Positions 23,930-36,170 of a stretch of 64,000 nucleotides of DNA are shown piece by piece. The notes beneath the pieces were generated by a model, which made no database searches, was not told the origin of the DNA, and saw only the letters and a list, made by a program, of their open reading frames with translations. Source of the stretch: Pegea sp. RAD2-039 (taxonomy: Eukaryota; Chordata; Thaliacea; Salpida; Salpidae); contig JAQGEQ010000363.1 in the NCBI GenBank assembly GCA_034620365.1, positions 1,426,001 through 1,490,000 on the forward strand, in the 5' to 3' direction. The translations under genes and the position numbers were made by a program. Every line of letters starts with the position of its first letter. Position 1 is the stretch's first letter.

Positions 23930-26900
23930 TTATTCAGAATCTAAAAGTAAAAGTTGACGAGCTCTTTCCCGAGTTTCTTCATCTTTGTAAATTGATAATT
24001 CATCATCCATATTCGAGATTCTGTTAAATTTTATGGGAATACTTAAAAACTTGAAAATAATTAAACAAATCAACTATAAATATTTTTGGATACATATTTT
24101 AAACTAGAAATTAAAAAGATAATAATTGTAGTATTTAAAATTACTAAAAATGTGAATTCATTGAATTATGTTGGTATTTAAAAAAGTTTCTTTAATTGAA
24201 AAAAAGACAAGTTCTTTCGGTTAGCATTTACTTTTTATTCTCATTAGATTTTGATGAAGAGATTTCACTGGAACAAGGTCTAAGAGACTGCTTTTCTTCT
24301 GGTAATTCCTCACCTTTATTTCAAGGTATTATTTACATTTATTTTTTTACTATGTCAAAATGTTTACTCTATTATAGAAGTCTAATACAAAAACTAAATT
24401 AGTAGGATGTTTTGCATTCTTATACTAAACTTGAAATCGATCATTGTAATAACTGATCATAAATAGGTTTACAAAAGAAGTAAGTTTAATATAAAAGATT
24501 TACATTTGGAAATATCACAAAATACTGAGTCAACTTAAAGTAATTTAAATATATTTTACTTGTAAATGCCTTTTTCTTCTTATCCTTCTTTTTACACTGC
24601 GTTGGTGAACATTTGCATGAGCAGAGAAACCAGCACCAGCGCCAATTTGGTAAAAGACCACAACATCTGCTTCGATGTTTCTCCTTTAAGTATATAGTGG
24701 TGGTAATCTAAAAGCAGAAAGAAGTTAGTTCATTGAGAAAAATAATTACAAAAATAATAGAATCTCATCATAATTGTGAAACAAATAATTTAAATTATTT
24801 TTTTAACTAATTTGTTCTCATTAAAAAGCATTGATGACGGAGTTTCGAAATGAAACTCGGGTTCAAGTCTCAGAACCTTTTGCAATTATTGTAATAAATC
24901 AAACCTTAAAGGTTGAAGAAGGTTATACGTTTCTACAAAGGTTAATTGGATGATTAATTCTGAATTACTTTTCATTTCCCCTAAGTTATCCCTGATTATC
25001 TTTTAACTTTTGAGAAATTGCAAACTATTCAGAAATTAGATTCTAATCAAAATGAAGATATTTTCATTCATTATTTATCTTAAATTTTCCAAAAACAACA
25101 AAATACTTTTTGGAAAAATTTATACTAATAAAAAATCATTTCATGATGATTACCTTCAATACGTGCTTCAAATCAATAAAAAGCTCTTAAAACTGTAAGT
25201 TTCAAAAAATAAAAATAAAAACTTGATTAACCTTGGCAAACTGATCAGCAGTTTCATTCAGTCGTTCACAGCTTTCGAGCGCTTGATTAAGAGTGGCTTC
25301 TCTTTGATTAAGTAAGTCTAAGGCACTATTTCTTACAATCTCTGTTACTTCATCAACTTCACATTTCAAATTTTCCATTCGAAGAGTAGATGGAGGCTCT
25401 GAAAGATCATTATCCTAAAAACTCAAATTTCCCCAAATATAGAAATATATAGATTTATGCAAATATGAAAATATTTTATGCATATATGTGTATGCTAATA
25501 CATATTTTATGGATAAATAAAATTTTATCAAATTTTAATAGATAAGTTTTTCATATATATCTTATATTATCGATAAATATTATTAATAATATTTGAGATA
25601 CTTCAATGCGAAACCAATTTAACAAAATCTTCAAAAACCGATGCAATAAAAGGAAAAAAAATTATAAATTTATTATTTACAAAATGAAATAAAAGTTTCA
25701 GTTTAACTTTTTCCAACGGTGATTTGTGTAATGCTTATCAAAGAAACAAGTAAATTGGAGTAGATACCTAGCTTTAAAACAGCTGTATGAGAAATTCTCT
25801 CAAACTTTTATCTTGAATATAAGCATCAACATTTCTAATTATCTCAAAATTGTTTTTAATGTAAACATCTAGACTTTCAAAACCTATTAATTTCTTTTCT
25901 TTCATTTTGTTTGGAAAAACAAACGTTTTGAACAGTAGTGAATATTTCAACGATTTTTATCCAATCATCTTTTCTGTCATCGTTTAGCAGGAATATTTCA
26001 GTAGTTGTTGTTAAAATATTTAAACAAATTTATGTTTTTAGGAAAAAATTCCAATTTTACTCAATATCTCATACCAAAAAATATATGGTACCCAGTAAGT
26101 TCTATTTGTATTTATGAAATGAAAGCTTTTTAGCATCATATCTTTGAATGACAGGATCTTAAATAGGGATCTGACCAATTTTTAAAAAATCGAATAGTTT
26201 ATACAAAGCTTTATCAAATATTAAATGACTTGATTAATATCAAAGTTAAGCAGAGCCTTATAATAATCATTCTTTATGTTAGGCATCTTCTAATTCATGA
26301 TTTATAAAGTTGAATAATTTACCCTGGTCAGTTGGAAAAGCTTCTTTTTTCTGAATGTTTGATAGTTTTATGGACTTCTTTCTTTTTTTGAAGAAACGGA
26401 TTTTCCGTTTTCTTTTTTTTTCCAGTCGATTTTCATTTTTTGTCGCCAAAACTGACTTTCCTCGTTTTATTCTTGGTACTTCTTGTATGATAACTTCTTG
26501 TTCATCTGATTAAAAATATTTTGCAGTTAAAAGTCTTTTGTAATGTAATCAACTTTTGATTTCTTGTATTATAAGTTTACAAAATGTTGATCTCTATAGA
26601 AACATTTGAAGTTTATTCAATAATTTTATTTTTATTTTATACGCTATTGTTGGTTATTTTTACTTCATCTACTCATGTCTAGATTTCATTTTAATTATTA
26701 TTATTTGTTAACCTAACTTTATACTTTAATAGAAAAAAGCTTTGCTTCATTTATCATTCAATCAACCTAAGCTTGTAGATAAAGGCTCTGAAGTATTTCT
26801 TCATATGTAATTAGATACTAATATTAGTAAATATACATATAATTATGTACATTTAACTCTATGGTTATTAATCAAATTGACTAATCACCTGAAACAGTAC

Positions 26901-28575
26901 ATAATGGTGCTTCATTATTTTTACTTGAAGTCCCTTTTATCTTATTTTTTTCTGGGATCATGATGCTAAGAGCTGTTATTGCTCTACTTCTTGAAGCTTC
27001 TTTTTCTTCTATTTCATTTTCATCTAAATAAAAAACAGCAAGAGAGTAGATACAAGTTAGTTTGAAAATAAGATACAAGAAAATAAATATCTATAGCGAA
27101 ATATTAAATATACCTAATTAATTAAAGTAATAAAAAGCTAATAATATTTAGTCCTCCATTCCAGCAAACTTTACTCTTTAAAAAAATTAATCGATAACTC
27201 AATAACTCTATTCAAGGCATAAGGTATCTTAAAAAATTTGATAAGCATTTTACGATTTTTACCTATCAAAACTGGGTTTTGTTTAAATCTTTTTTCAGTA
27301 TTTGACTTTAAATCTTTTTCTTTTGAACAATGATAACCAGCAAAATTTTGCTGGTTCGTCTGAATTCTCTTAGTTTTATTTTGTGATTGAAAAGTTGGCT
27401 TTTTTATTGATGAAGTCTTTAAAGACATAAATCCATAATAACAAGACTCAATCATAATATACTTATCTTCAGACAACTAGTTACAAATTCTAACTCAACA
27501 AACATAATTCGTTGACTTAAATAGCTCACTAACCCAGACTTAAACATTAACCTTAATTAATATTGTAGACATTACAAGTTTTTTCGAAAGTTTGATGATA
27601 TCATCTTTTAATAATTTGTTCTTTTATAAGTTATACTCTATCAGAAAAACATTGAATAATAAAGATAGAAAACAAACCTCTGCAATCCATTGGCTCATCT
27701 TTCTTTGTTTCTAGTCGTCGTAATAATCTATTAATCACTTTAAACCTTTTTTTATTTCTTCTCTTTTGAGATAAACGAACTATAGATGAGCTTCTGGCAG
27801 CTTTTCTGGCCTTCAACTTTTTCTTCTTCTTTGTTTCATAATTTAAATTATCTAACGTATGCTCTTTCTTAATTTCAACCTTGTGACTAATTTGAAGTTC
27901 AGAATTTGTCTCAATTAAATGTCTGTCTTCTTTTTTGACAAAACCCTCTGAATGTGGTCTGCCTGATTCAAAATAACTATTTTTTTTCATATCTCTCAAA
28001 CTTTTTTGATCTATTGTGTTGCTTTCAAAGAAGCATTTATCCTTTTTACTAATTGATTCAGTGGATTGCTGAGTTGAAGACAAATTTAGTTGAGATGCAG
28101 TTGCTGAAAACCTCATAGGGTTGTACAAAAGACTCTTGATTTCATTTGTTTGCTGTTTCCTCATCTTTCTTCCTTTAACAGAGTTTAAATCACAATCACT
28201 AGATGCCTTTTTCAGATGATTAAATGATTCATTTGAAGAATTCAACGAGTTAATTTTACCTCGTGGCTTATGACGATTTCTGAGAACAACTTTTGATAAA
28301 TTTTCCACCTTTACATCTTTTGCATCTGATCTATGAATTAAAATTTTTGGCGGTAGAGGTTTTGGAGATTCAGTCTCTTGTTCAATTTTATCAACTTTAA
28401 TGTCAGAAATTAATTTATTCGACTCAATTTTTTCTACTTGATTTTTATTCTTATCACTTTTCTTTACTTCTATTTTTTTTCGTTTCTTTTCTAGTTTTTC
28501 CATCTTTTTTTCCAATTTCAAATGCTTTTTCAGAGCTTTCTTTTCTTTTTTAGCTAATTTCTTTTCCTTAGACAT
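23930..28575 (-). CDS. Lys-rich protein with R-SNARE-like coiled coil and Cys/Trp-rich anchor (copy A)
   Basis: Not a recognised orthologue. Seven minus-strand exons agree in phase: 28575-27678, 27023-26889, 26505-26323, 25398-25232, 24707-24560, 24313-24232, 24020-23930; 567 aa. Residues 1-300 are extremely Lys-rich, starting with runs of KK and EKK, then Ser/Asn-rich. Residues about 407-460 form a heptad segment, LKCEVDEVTEIVRNSALD then LLNQREATLNQ, closely resembling the synaptobrevin R-SNARE start VDEVxxIM with the central Arg. The next exon has YLKEKHRSRCCG followed by a Trp/Cys-rich patch (NWRWCWFLCSCKC) and a Lys run, suggesting an S-acylated membrane anchor rather than a standard tail helix. 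Unlike VAMPs, about 60 more residues follow the anchor, ending in an acidic/Arg helix (DEETRERARQLLLLDSE). The 27476-27171 interval in intron 1 holds an extra open frame of 101 codons that could be a cassette exon. A SNARE role is inference. Confidence 0.62.
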
Positions 28576-30859
28576 TGCGTTCGGTTGAAATTACACACAG
28601 ACTATTAAGTTTATAAAATTTTTTACAAAAATGTTTTCTAAAGATAACAAACAGTTGTTTTAATTTGTGTCAACAGGTGTTTTATGGTTAGCAGCAGTAT
28701 AACAAGTTATTCCCTAGTTTAAATTGCTCTGAACTACTTTCTCCTACGAGAAAACTGAGAGATACTATCTTTAAGCTAATTAAACTCTTTGATCTGCAAG
28801 CTTTCTTAACCAAAAACAAAAAATATTAGATATAATATATTTGGCTGGATAATTATAAAATTAGAATTTGAGACTCACTAAAGCTTATCAAAACAAGTTA
28901 AATAAACAACAAAAAATTATCTTTACTTTTGCCGTTATAATTGTTTTTTATTAATAACTCTTAATAGCCTCTGAGTAATCATTTTCTATAAAAACAACTT
29001 TGTGTCATGATTTAAGATAATTAAAACTTTTCACAAAAAAAGTAAATGAAGTTAAAATTGCTGAGCTGCCGAAAAACTTTTCTCTAACCAAATATCCAAA
29101 GGCTATATCTTATTAAAAAGTCAAAACTACAGATTTGTTTGAAAATATTGAAAATAAAAACTGTTTTTAAAAATAGTTTTACTCATAAAGTCTAAAACTT
29201 TTAAAAATGGTTCATTTCATTGTTTACTTAAAATAAAGCTTTACAAAAAAATGCCTTTAAAAGATTTTTTTTCTTATTTTTCTTTTCGTAACTTAGTGTA
29301 TCCAGTGAAGCATGAACCTTTTTCGCCTTATACTAAACGATTCATATAGAGCATGAAAAACATAAAAAATTATAACTACACCCAATTAAAATCAAAATAC
29401 GGAGTAAGCGCATTTTAAGTCTTAATTTTTCAAATGTGAGAATTATTTGCAGCTAAGTATTATATCTCATAAAAGTATTAACACTCTTACCAGGAAGTTA
29501 TCAATTACAGATTCTACTGTAGAGGACTAAGGTTCACCCATCAGTAATTTAGTTTTTACTTCCCTGTTTTGTATTTATGTTGAGTACTTCCTTGTATTTT
29601 ACTTTACCTATTAAGTTTTCATCATCAGATGAAGCTTGCATCATATTAAAATTGCAACATACAGATGGATACTTTTGTATGAGATAGCCATCACACTTGT
29701 ATGAATGCTGATTTTCTAAAAAGTAAACTTAATAACTTCAATCTTTTGTGCTTACAGTTCGCACATAAGTTTGGTTTGCGCTATCAGCGACGTCGATTTA
29801 GACATTATTTGAAGCAATTAGTTTAAAAAAAAATTTTACTAACAGAACTAGACCATAAAAATTCGTCTTATTGAGAAAACATGTGGTTATGATTCAGGTT
29901 GTCTATTGCTATTAGTAGCAAGTTGTATGCTCCTTAAAAAAATTAAAACTCTTCCTGCAAAACTGGTTAAGCTCTATGCAAAAGAATATAAAAAAGGAAA
30001 TAAAGAAATAAAGAAGAAAAGATTAATCAAAGACTGTATTTTAGGGTAAAACATAAGTAAAAACTTTATATGATTGTTTGCAAACTGCTCTGACTAATTT
30101 CGCCTGAAAATTTTTTAAGTAGGCTTCTGCTGTGAAAACTATGTCGTTAAATCAATTAAAAAAATGAATCAGTTTGCTGCTATTCATCAATAATACACTA
30201 ATCTTGAATTTATTTTCATAAAATTTGATTTGAATTCTATATTAACATGCTTCTTACAAAGTGAGTGCCAAGAATTTTATTTGAAATATTATCACTATAA
30301 ACAAAAGTTTCATATCATTTTATAGCTCAATTAATTTCTATAATGTTTTTGAATTTATTTTGAATATTCTGGCTCACAAATTTTTTTTATAAATCTAACT
30401 TACTTTACTAAGTTTAAGCCTTACAGTTTTAGCTAAGGGGATTTTTATTTTGCTTTTATAATTTTGCGTATGTAACATCTGCTTTTAAGTGAAGTTTTGC
30501 TTAATTTTAATATGGTTTTTAAATATTGATCTAATGATTTAGTTTTCCTCATATTTGTTGTTTATATAATTAAAATTATTAATAGCATGATTATTTTTGT
30601 AGGATAAAGGTATTCCTTTTATAAGAATATTTAAGTTCTTGCATTATAATTTATTTTTTCTTTAACTTAGATGTTATTTTTTACCAATTTATTGTGTCTA
30701 AGATATAATTTAAAAATATATTTTCTACTTTAAATTTTAAAAAGTGTTTTTCTAGAATTTTATAATTTATTTTGACCCTATAAAAACGTTTTACTTTTGT
30801 TTTTAACTTTAAGCACACTTAGAATTTATTTATATATTTTCAATATACAGAATCATAAG
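28576..30859. other. Divergent intergenic region before DALRD3
   Basis: About 2.3 kb between two divergently transcribed genes; both promoters should lie here. The sequence is AT-rich with no exon, RNA gene or repeat recognised. Confidence 0.5.
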
Positions 30860-32545
30860 ATGGAATTTTCTAATTTAGGAATAAATTACTATGCAAGTAA
30901 AATTTCAAAAGCTTTTAGAAATCATTTAGTAAAATGTTATCCTGATTTTGATGAACTTGATTATTTAGTTTTAGTACCATGGAAGCAAAAATCACCTAAT
31001 GATCGTCATCACTTTGTGTTACCTAGAGGATTATATTTAAAATTTCTTAATCATGCTAAGAAGATTGAAATTGATTCATCTTTGGAAAAAGTTTTTGCTA
31101 GTCTTCAAATAGCTAGTGAAAACTGGGTTATGCCTATAGGAAAAATTGAAACTTTAGATAGTTGTATTTTTGTGTCTTTAAAAGCTGTTCATTTAAATAA
31201 TTCAGTTTTAAACTGTATTTTAAAAGAACAGCTTTCTTTTGTAAAACCTTTCCAACAAACTATTTGTAAAAAGAAACCAATTGTTATGATTAGTTATTTA
31301 AACCAAATGTCATTTGCTAGAACAATTTTAACTTCATCAGTATATTTGAAAAGCTTAGAGTTTACATCAGAGTATCTTCCAGAGTGTTTTTATGTCAAAG
31401 ATCTTGGCTCAGAAGATTTTCATCTAGAAAAAGTTTGGAACAACTTTTCTTCAAATAAATCTTTCTTCACTTGTCACAATTATGATACATCCAAGCTAAT
31501 TTTTTTCTTGGAAGAATATAAGTTTTTGTCCCATGAAATAGTTGATGAAAGGTCTATAATGAAATTTGTTTTCCATTCTGATTTTGTCTGTGATTTCTCA
31601 CAAACAATTTTGGATTATTGCTTTCTTGTCGGCAAAAGTTTTCTGATTAGCAAATCAATTTTAAATATTTTTGTAAACATTGTTGAAAAACTGAACAGTC
31701 TAAAGCCTGATGAAGTTGTTTACCTACTTGGAGTTTGTTGTAATAGTGACAACCACATTTTTAAAAGAAAGATTTTTGCTGCTTTGATTATATCATTTCA
31801 TGTTTTGAATATAGAAAGCTGTAATAAGCTAAAGATTTGTAAGCTTTGTAATATAATCACTAATTCTTTGAAATTAAAAGTCTTAAATCATGAAAAAGTT
31901 CACTTTCATGATTGTAATTATAGTTATCAGAGATTGATTGAAACTTATCATTGTAATGTCTCTGAAAGCTTTCAAATAAAATATGAAGATGATAGCTGGC
32001 TAGAATTAGTTCAACCAATTGCTTCATCAGTAATCAAATTAGATTTTTTGTCAGTTAGTTTAAACTCAGTTTTGAAGATTGACCCAAATAAACAAGTGAG
32101 TAGTAAAGACGCCTGCTTCATACTCTACAATTACTCCCGCTTGCAACAAATTTTAAATAAATTTGACAAATTTGTTGAAGATGGAACATATCCATTATTA
32201 CCAACATTTGATAAAATTGATTTTTCACTTTTAAAAACTGATTCGGAACTCCAACTAATTGAACATTTGTGGAAATCTTTTGATGTATTAACAGCTTATT
32301 GTAAAAACTTTGATGAAAAAGACATTTTAAATCTGGATACTTTTAAGCCACTTACTTTAGTTTTAAACCTGAAGCGTTTAACAAACTGTTTTAATCAATT
32401 TTATCGTCATTGTCATGTGTTGGGCGAAAATATGAAGAATATGCACCCTACTATGTTTGCAAGAATCTATTTGTTGAAGGCAACTAAGCTGCTTTTTCAA
32501 AAGTTGTTCTCTTTCTTACTTATCACTCCAGTTGAACAAATGTAA
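30860..32545 (+). CDS. DALRD3: DALR anticodon-binding domain-containing protein 3
   Basis: DALRD3 is an arginyl-tRNA-synthetase-like protein without the catalytic core; in mammals it recruits METTL2 to arginine tRNAs for 3-methylcytidine modification of the anticodon loop. The gene is one uninterrupted frame; the best start is the ATG at 30860 (MEFSNLG), giving 561 aa against 543 in human. The N-terminal two thirds are poorly conserved and rich in Lys, Phe, Asn and Cys. The C-terminal ~150 residues form an all-helical DALR domain: CFILYNYSRLQQILNKF opens it and FARIYLLKATKLLFQKL closes it, with the usual late Pro-x-x-x-Met end (TPVEQM). Human DALRD3 has many introns, so the lack of introns here, in a region of intron-rich genes, is unusual. 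The alternative, a divergent arginyl-tRNA synthetase, is unlikely because no HIGH or KMSK motif is present. Confidence 0.8.
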   Translation: MEFSNLGINYYASKISKAFRNHLVKCYPDFDELDYLVLVPWKQKSPNDRHHFVLPRGLYLKFLNHAKKIEIDSSLEKVFASLQIASENWVMPIGKIETLDSCIFVSLKAVHLNNSVLNCILKEQLSFVKPFQQTICKKKPIVMISYLNQMSFARTILTSSVYLKSLEFTSEYLPECFYVKDLGSEDFHLEKVWNNFSSNKSFFTCHNYDTSKLIFFLEEYKFLSHEIVDERSIMKFVFHSDFVCDFSQTILDYCFLVGKSFLISKSILNIFVNIVEKLNSLKPDEVVYLLGVCCNSDNHIFKRKIFAALIISFHVLNIESCNKLKICKLCNIITNSLKLKVLNHEKVHFHDCNYSYQRLIETYHCNVSESFQIKYEDDSWLELVQPIASSVIKLDFLSVSLNSVLKIDPNKQVSSKDACFILYNYSRLQQILNKFDKFVEDGTYPLLPTFDKIDFSLLKTDSELQLIEHLWKSFDVLTAYCKNFDEKDILNLDTFKPLTLVLNLKRLTNCFNQFYRHCHVLGENMKNMHPTMFARIYLLKATKLLFQKLFSFLLITPVEQM

Positions 32546-33574
32546 TTTTTTCGCATAATAAGCAAGAAGTTTTTAATAATTTAATAAATACTTTAGCTAT
32601 ATTGGTTGTGCTTATATTTTAAAGTCTTATAATTAGAAGGTGAATTATGGTCTGGTTTATTTTGTGATCAGTTTTGTTATATTTTGTTTTAATAGTAGTT
32701 ATTTGCTGTATAAAATTGAATTTGGTTTAGTTATAGCTTTCTTAGAAGACTATCATGTAACTGTTATAAAATATTTAGCTTTTGTTTATTGAGTCTTGGT
32801 TTCTATTTTTTAACTTATATTTAAAAGTTTACTCTCAGATTTTTACAGCTATTTATTCCATTTGACATCTCAAATTATAGATTAATATTGCCGACATCTC
32901 TTAAGATATTTTTAATTTTTGTTTATCTTGTCTTTGTTAGTCAGTTGCTTTATTTACTTCATCCTATTTAATTTTTCAAAATTTTAATGAGCTAGTACCA
33001 GATGCTACATTATTTCTTGTGGCTGGAGATATCTCTGAAAAATAAAAGGTTTCTAGACCCCATGTTAGTTTCTTGAAACGTTTTTATCAGATTTCTAACA
33101 ACAAACTTTTTCAAGATTTTACTCCTTAACAATTTTTATTGTTCTTTTATTTGTTTATTTGATGATGTTCTTTTCTGTTACAAATACAATTTGGTCGTTA
33201 ATATCGATTGTTTTTTGAAGTATATTCAATTCTGAAGCTCTTTCAAGTGGTTTGAAGACCTGACTGAAATTAATCTCTGAAATTAATCATAGAACTGTAG
33301 TTTGTAAGATCTATTGAAATTTATTCATTACAAAATTTAAAGAAGTATCTTTTCAATAAAGTTTAGTGATCAATTAAATAAAAAGAATTAAGTTTAAATT
33401 TTTAGTTAAAATTTTTTGTTGTTCAAGCTTTTTTCTCAGATTTGAAAGTTTCAATTTATAGCAATGCGCAACACAGCATCTACTTTAATTATAGTGTTTA
33501 TGGCTCTAAGTAAAAGATCTAATAAAAGAAGATATCTAACCAAGTTTTAAGTCAACTAAAATGTAAGAAATTTA
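32546..33574. other. Region downstream of DALRD3
   Basis: About 1 kb of AT-rich sequence, partly DALRD3 3' UTR. Nothing else was recognised. Confidence 0.5.
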
Positions 33575-34195
33575 TTTCAATAAATGCAAAGGAGGGTGCC
33601 TGAAGAGAGCACCTTCCGCTAACACACATTCTCACAAATAATATATATTAAGTTAGAAATATAGAAAGCAAAAGATGCAACACATGGCATGTCAGTAGTC
33701 CTCAAAACATATATCAGTAAACAATTACATAGAATGTTAAAGATATAAGAAAGGGGAAAATCACAGTTAAGAAATGACAATGTTGGCAATATTATAACGG
33801 TTCAACTTCTGCTTGAACAACGCGAGTGATTCTGACATGAAAATATATGATGGCAGCTTGTTCCAAGTACTAATTGTGCGGTATGAGAAAAAATTCAATC
33901 TGATTAATGTGATATGGGCTTATTAAGGTGTAATATGTGTCGCCTGAGTTTATATAACTTGAGGGAAGGGCTAATAGAAAAGAAATCATCAAACTGAATG
34001 TCGATTAAATTGTGGATAATTTTAAGATTAAGAATTAAGTCGTATTTAATCCGTTGATTTTCCAAAGTATCTAAAGTGAAAAAGCTAAGACGATGTTTAT
34101 AACTAAAATATTTAATATTAAGTTTCCTACACACTAATCTCATAAATGTTGCCTGAACAGACTCGATTTTTTTGATATCACCAACTTGATATGGT
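33575..34195 (-). mobile_element. Non-LTR retrotransposon 3' end (LINE family B): RT C-terminus and tail
   Basis: On the minus strand, 34143-33904 encodes the helical C-terminal region of a LINE ORF2, including KYFSYKHRLSFFTL and a RIKYDLILNLKIIH segment. After one frameshift comes the usual ending of such proteins: NFFSYRTISTWNKLP, then a SLALFKQKLN segment and a stop near 33785. The 3' UTR leads to a tail with GCACCCTCC and AATAAA near 33580. It is 5'-truncated where family A sequence begins near 34196. Reading frames are much better kept than in family A, so this insertion is younger. Two solo tails of the same family lie in ZFPL1 intron 3 and ENO4 intron 3. Confidence 0.8.
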
Positions 34196-35030
34196 AAATA
34201 AATTATTAATAATACTGTTGGAGTACTCTATAAACCTTCAAGCTTTAACCAAACATCAACTGACCTTTATTTAGAAAGCAAAACAATTCCCAATGTCAGG
34301 TCATTAAAGACCTGGAAATCTTTATCTCTCAGATTTAAAATTGAGTCATAACGTAAATTGTTGGTTCAGAATTAGCTCTCAGCTTCACACCAAATTCTCA
34401 AATTTCATAAGACCAGATGTATTTGGATATTAAAAATATAGCTCTTCGCCACATACATCCGTCTCAAATTAGAGATTAACTCTTCCGTATGAAGTCCTCA
34501 TTTTGAAAAAAATATCATAAAGCTTGAATCTGTTCAAAGATCAAACACTAGGAAGGTTTTTTAGATACGGCATGTTCTCTTATTCATACAAAGACCATCT
34601 CTCTATAATCTCAATGTTAAATCCTTTCAGTATTAACAAATTCTACTGACCTTGTACTACTATTTGTAATTATTAATGGTTTTTGCTATTTTAATTTCAT
34701 AGAACACTTTAAAGATCATAATCTCTGATACCTTTTTAGGGCTCATCATTCAAAATTAAACCGCTCAACAACTTTAATAGCACCAACTGGCAAAAAATGC
34801 CAGGTTCCTCACTTTCTTGTTTTGTCTTCTTATATTAAGTTTTTGATTTATAATTTATGTTTTACTCCTCTACAGTGTTCTTTTTCTGTGAATATCAATT
34901 TTAGATTGTGATACATAAGACCTTTCTATTACCTCTTCGCTCACAACACTTGGTTTTTGTTTGTTGTTAAATTTGTCACTCATAGCCAGGGGTTGAATAA
35001 ATAAATATTTGGTTATCCTGGTCAGTCAAT
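34196..35030 (+). mobile_element. LINE family A fragment, 3' half
   Basis: Aligns with the 3' halves of the copies at 8150-10290 (minus) and 51590-54310. A shared landmark is the run resembling CATACAAAGACCATCTCT near 34590, matched on the minus strand near 8620. It ends near 35010 in a short tail, TTGAATAAATAAATA. The reading frame is heavily broken. It is directly followed by a 5' part of the same family, so the order is 3' half then 5' half. Confidence 0.7.
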
Positions 35031-35044
35031 TCTTTCTTCTTTTT

Positions 35045-36170
35045 TACCTGCAACCATTTTAAAAATTTATAGTTTAGTTTAAATTGTCTGCAAATGGTGA
35101 CGCAGTCTATCTTAATTTCTATCGAGTTAAGTTTCAAGGGATTAGCACCTATCTATCCTCCTTAAACTGAGATTACGTGCTTAAGTCTAGGACATCTTTA
35201 CAGTCCTCTCACGAAAATGTCATCCAAATTATGAACAGCCTAATACATAGCTTAAACCCCCACCCTAGTCGTATTATAATCGTATTAAAACTCAACCTAA
35301 CATTAACCGCTTGTCAAATGAAAAGTATCTTTCATACAAACGTTTAATGTCGATCATTCGTATAAAGCAAAATACAATCCTAAATGAATATGAAACTGAA
35401 GATTGTGGAGTGGCACGATTACAAGAAAAGTAAAATTTTGACAGTGGTGCACCACATAGCTTCTATTAATTTGTTGAATTTAAATTAAATCACCGTTTAT
35501 GTTAATAAAAATATCAGTGATCTTGAAAAAACTGAACTTATTAACCTTAGTTTTTAAAAAGCATTCACCAAAAATGACGATAATACAAACATTATTCTTA
35601 AAGCAAAGCAACCAAATCTTATGGATGATGTTGTTACCACTGATCTTGACATTTTCACTGTTGTCCACTATATAAAAGACAACGAACTGAATGAACCCCC
35701 TTTTTCTAGTCAAGTGCTTTATCTGTCTTATTATACAACCTGTATTACATGCCTTTAACTCTTTATTATCCTTTATGATGTACCTTCCCATTGGAACAGT
35801 TCTACTACCATCCCAGTACACAAGAAAGAAGATAGAAATAAGTCATTATCGAGTAACTTCTTTCACGAGTAGCCTCTGTCGGATTGATTATTTCGCAAAA
35901 ATTCTGATCCATCTTCTCCACAGCTTACTTTCTAGGAATCACTTTGGATTCGGTGATCAACTGTTTTCTTTTCTGTGCCAATGGTTTTGCTTTCAACAAA
36001 TAATCTGACTACTGTACTTTATGCTGACATTTGCAAAGCTTTTGATTTAGTTTTACCACCTTCTTAAAAGTTTGTCTCATAAAATTAACCTAATTATACA
36101 CCTTTATAACACCAAGCTGATTAAAATAGTTTCATTAAGGTAACCACGCTTCAGAGTCTTCTTCCTAACT
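35045..36170 (+). mobile_element. LINE family A fragment, 5' part with RT motif A
   Basis: Aligns with 51930-53100 of the third copy. A linker region is followed by a broken stretch where PVHKKEDRNKSL stands for the conserved VxPIHKKGDR start of LINE reverse transcriptase (near 35810-35850), and by ADICKAFDLV, RT motif A, near 36025-36055. The frame is broken by several stops and the copy stops before motif B. Confidence 0.7.

Noticed and set aside
24196..24402. Plus-strand exon-like stretch FDEEISLEQGLRDC near 24250
   Set aside because: The minus strand of the same interval is exon 6 of SNARE-like gene A, phase-consistent with both neighbours; no plus-strand partner exons were found.
24830..24900. 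tRNA-like GGGTTCAAGTCTC stretch
   Set aside because: No matching D arm, anticodon stem or acceptor stem could be drawn around it.
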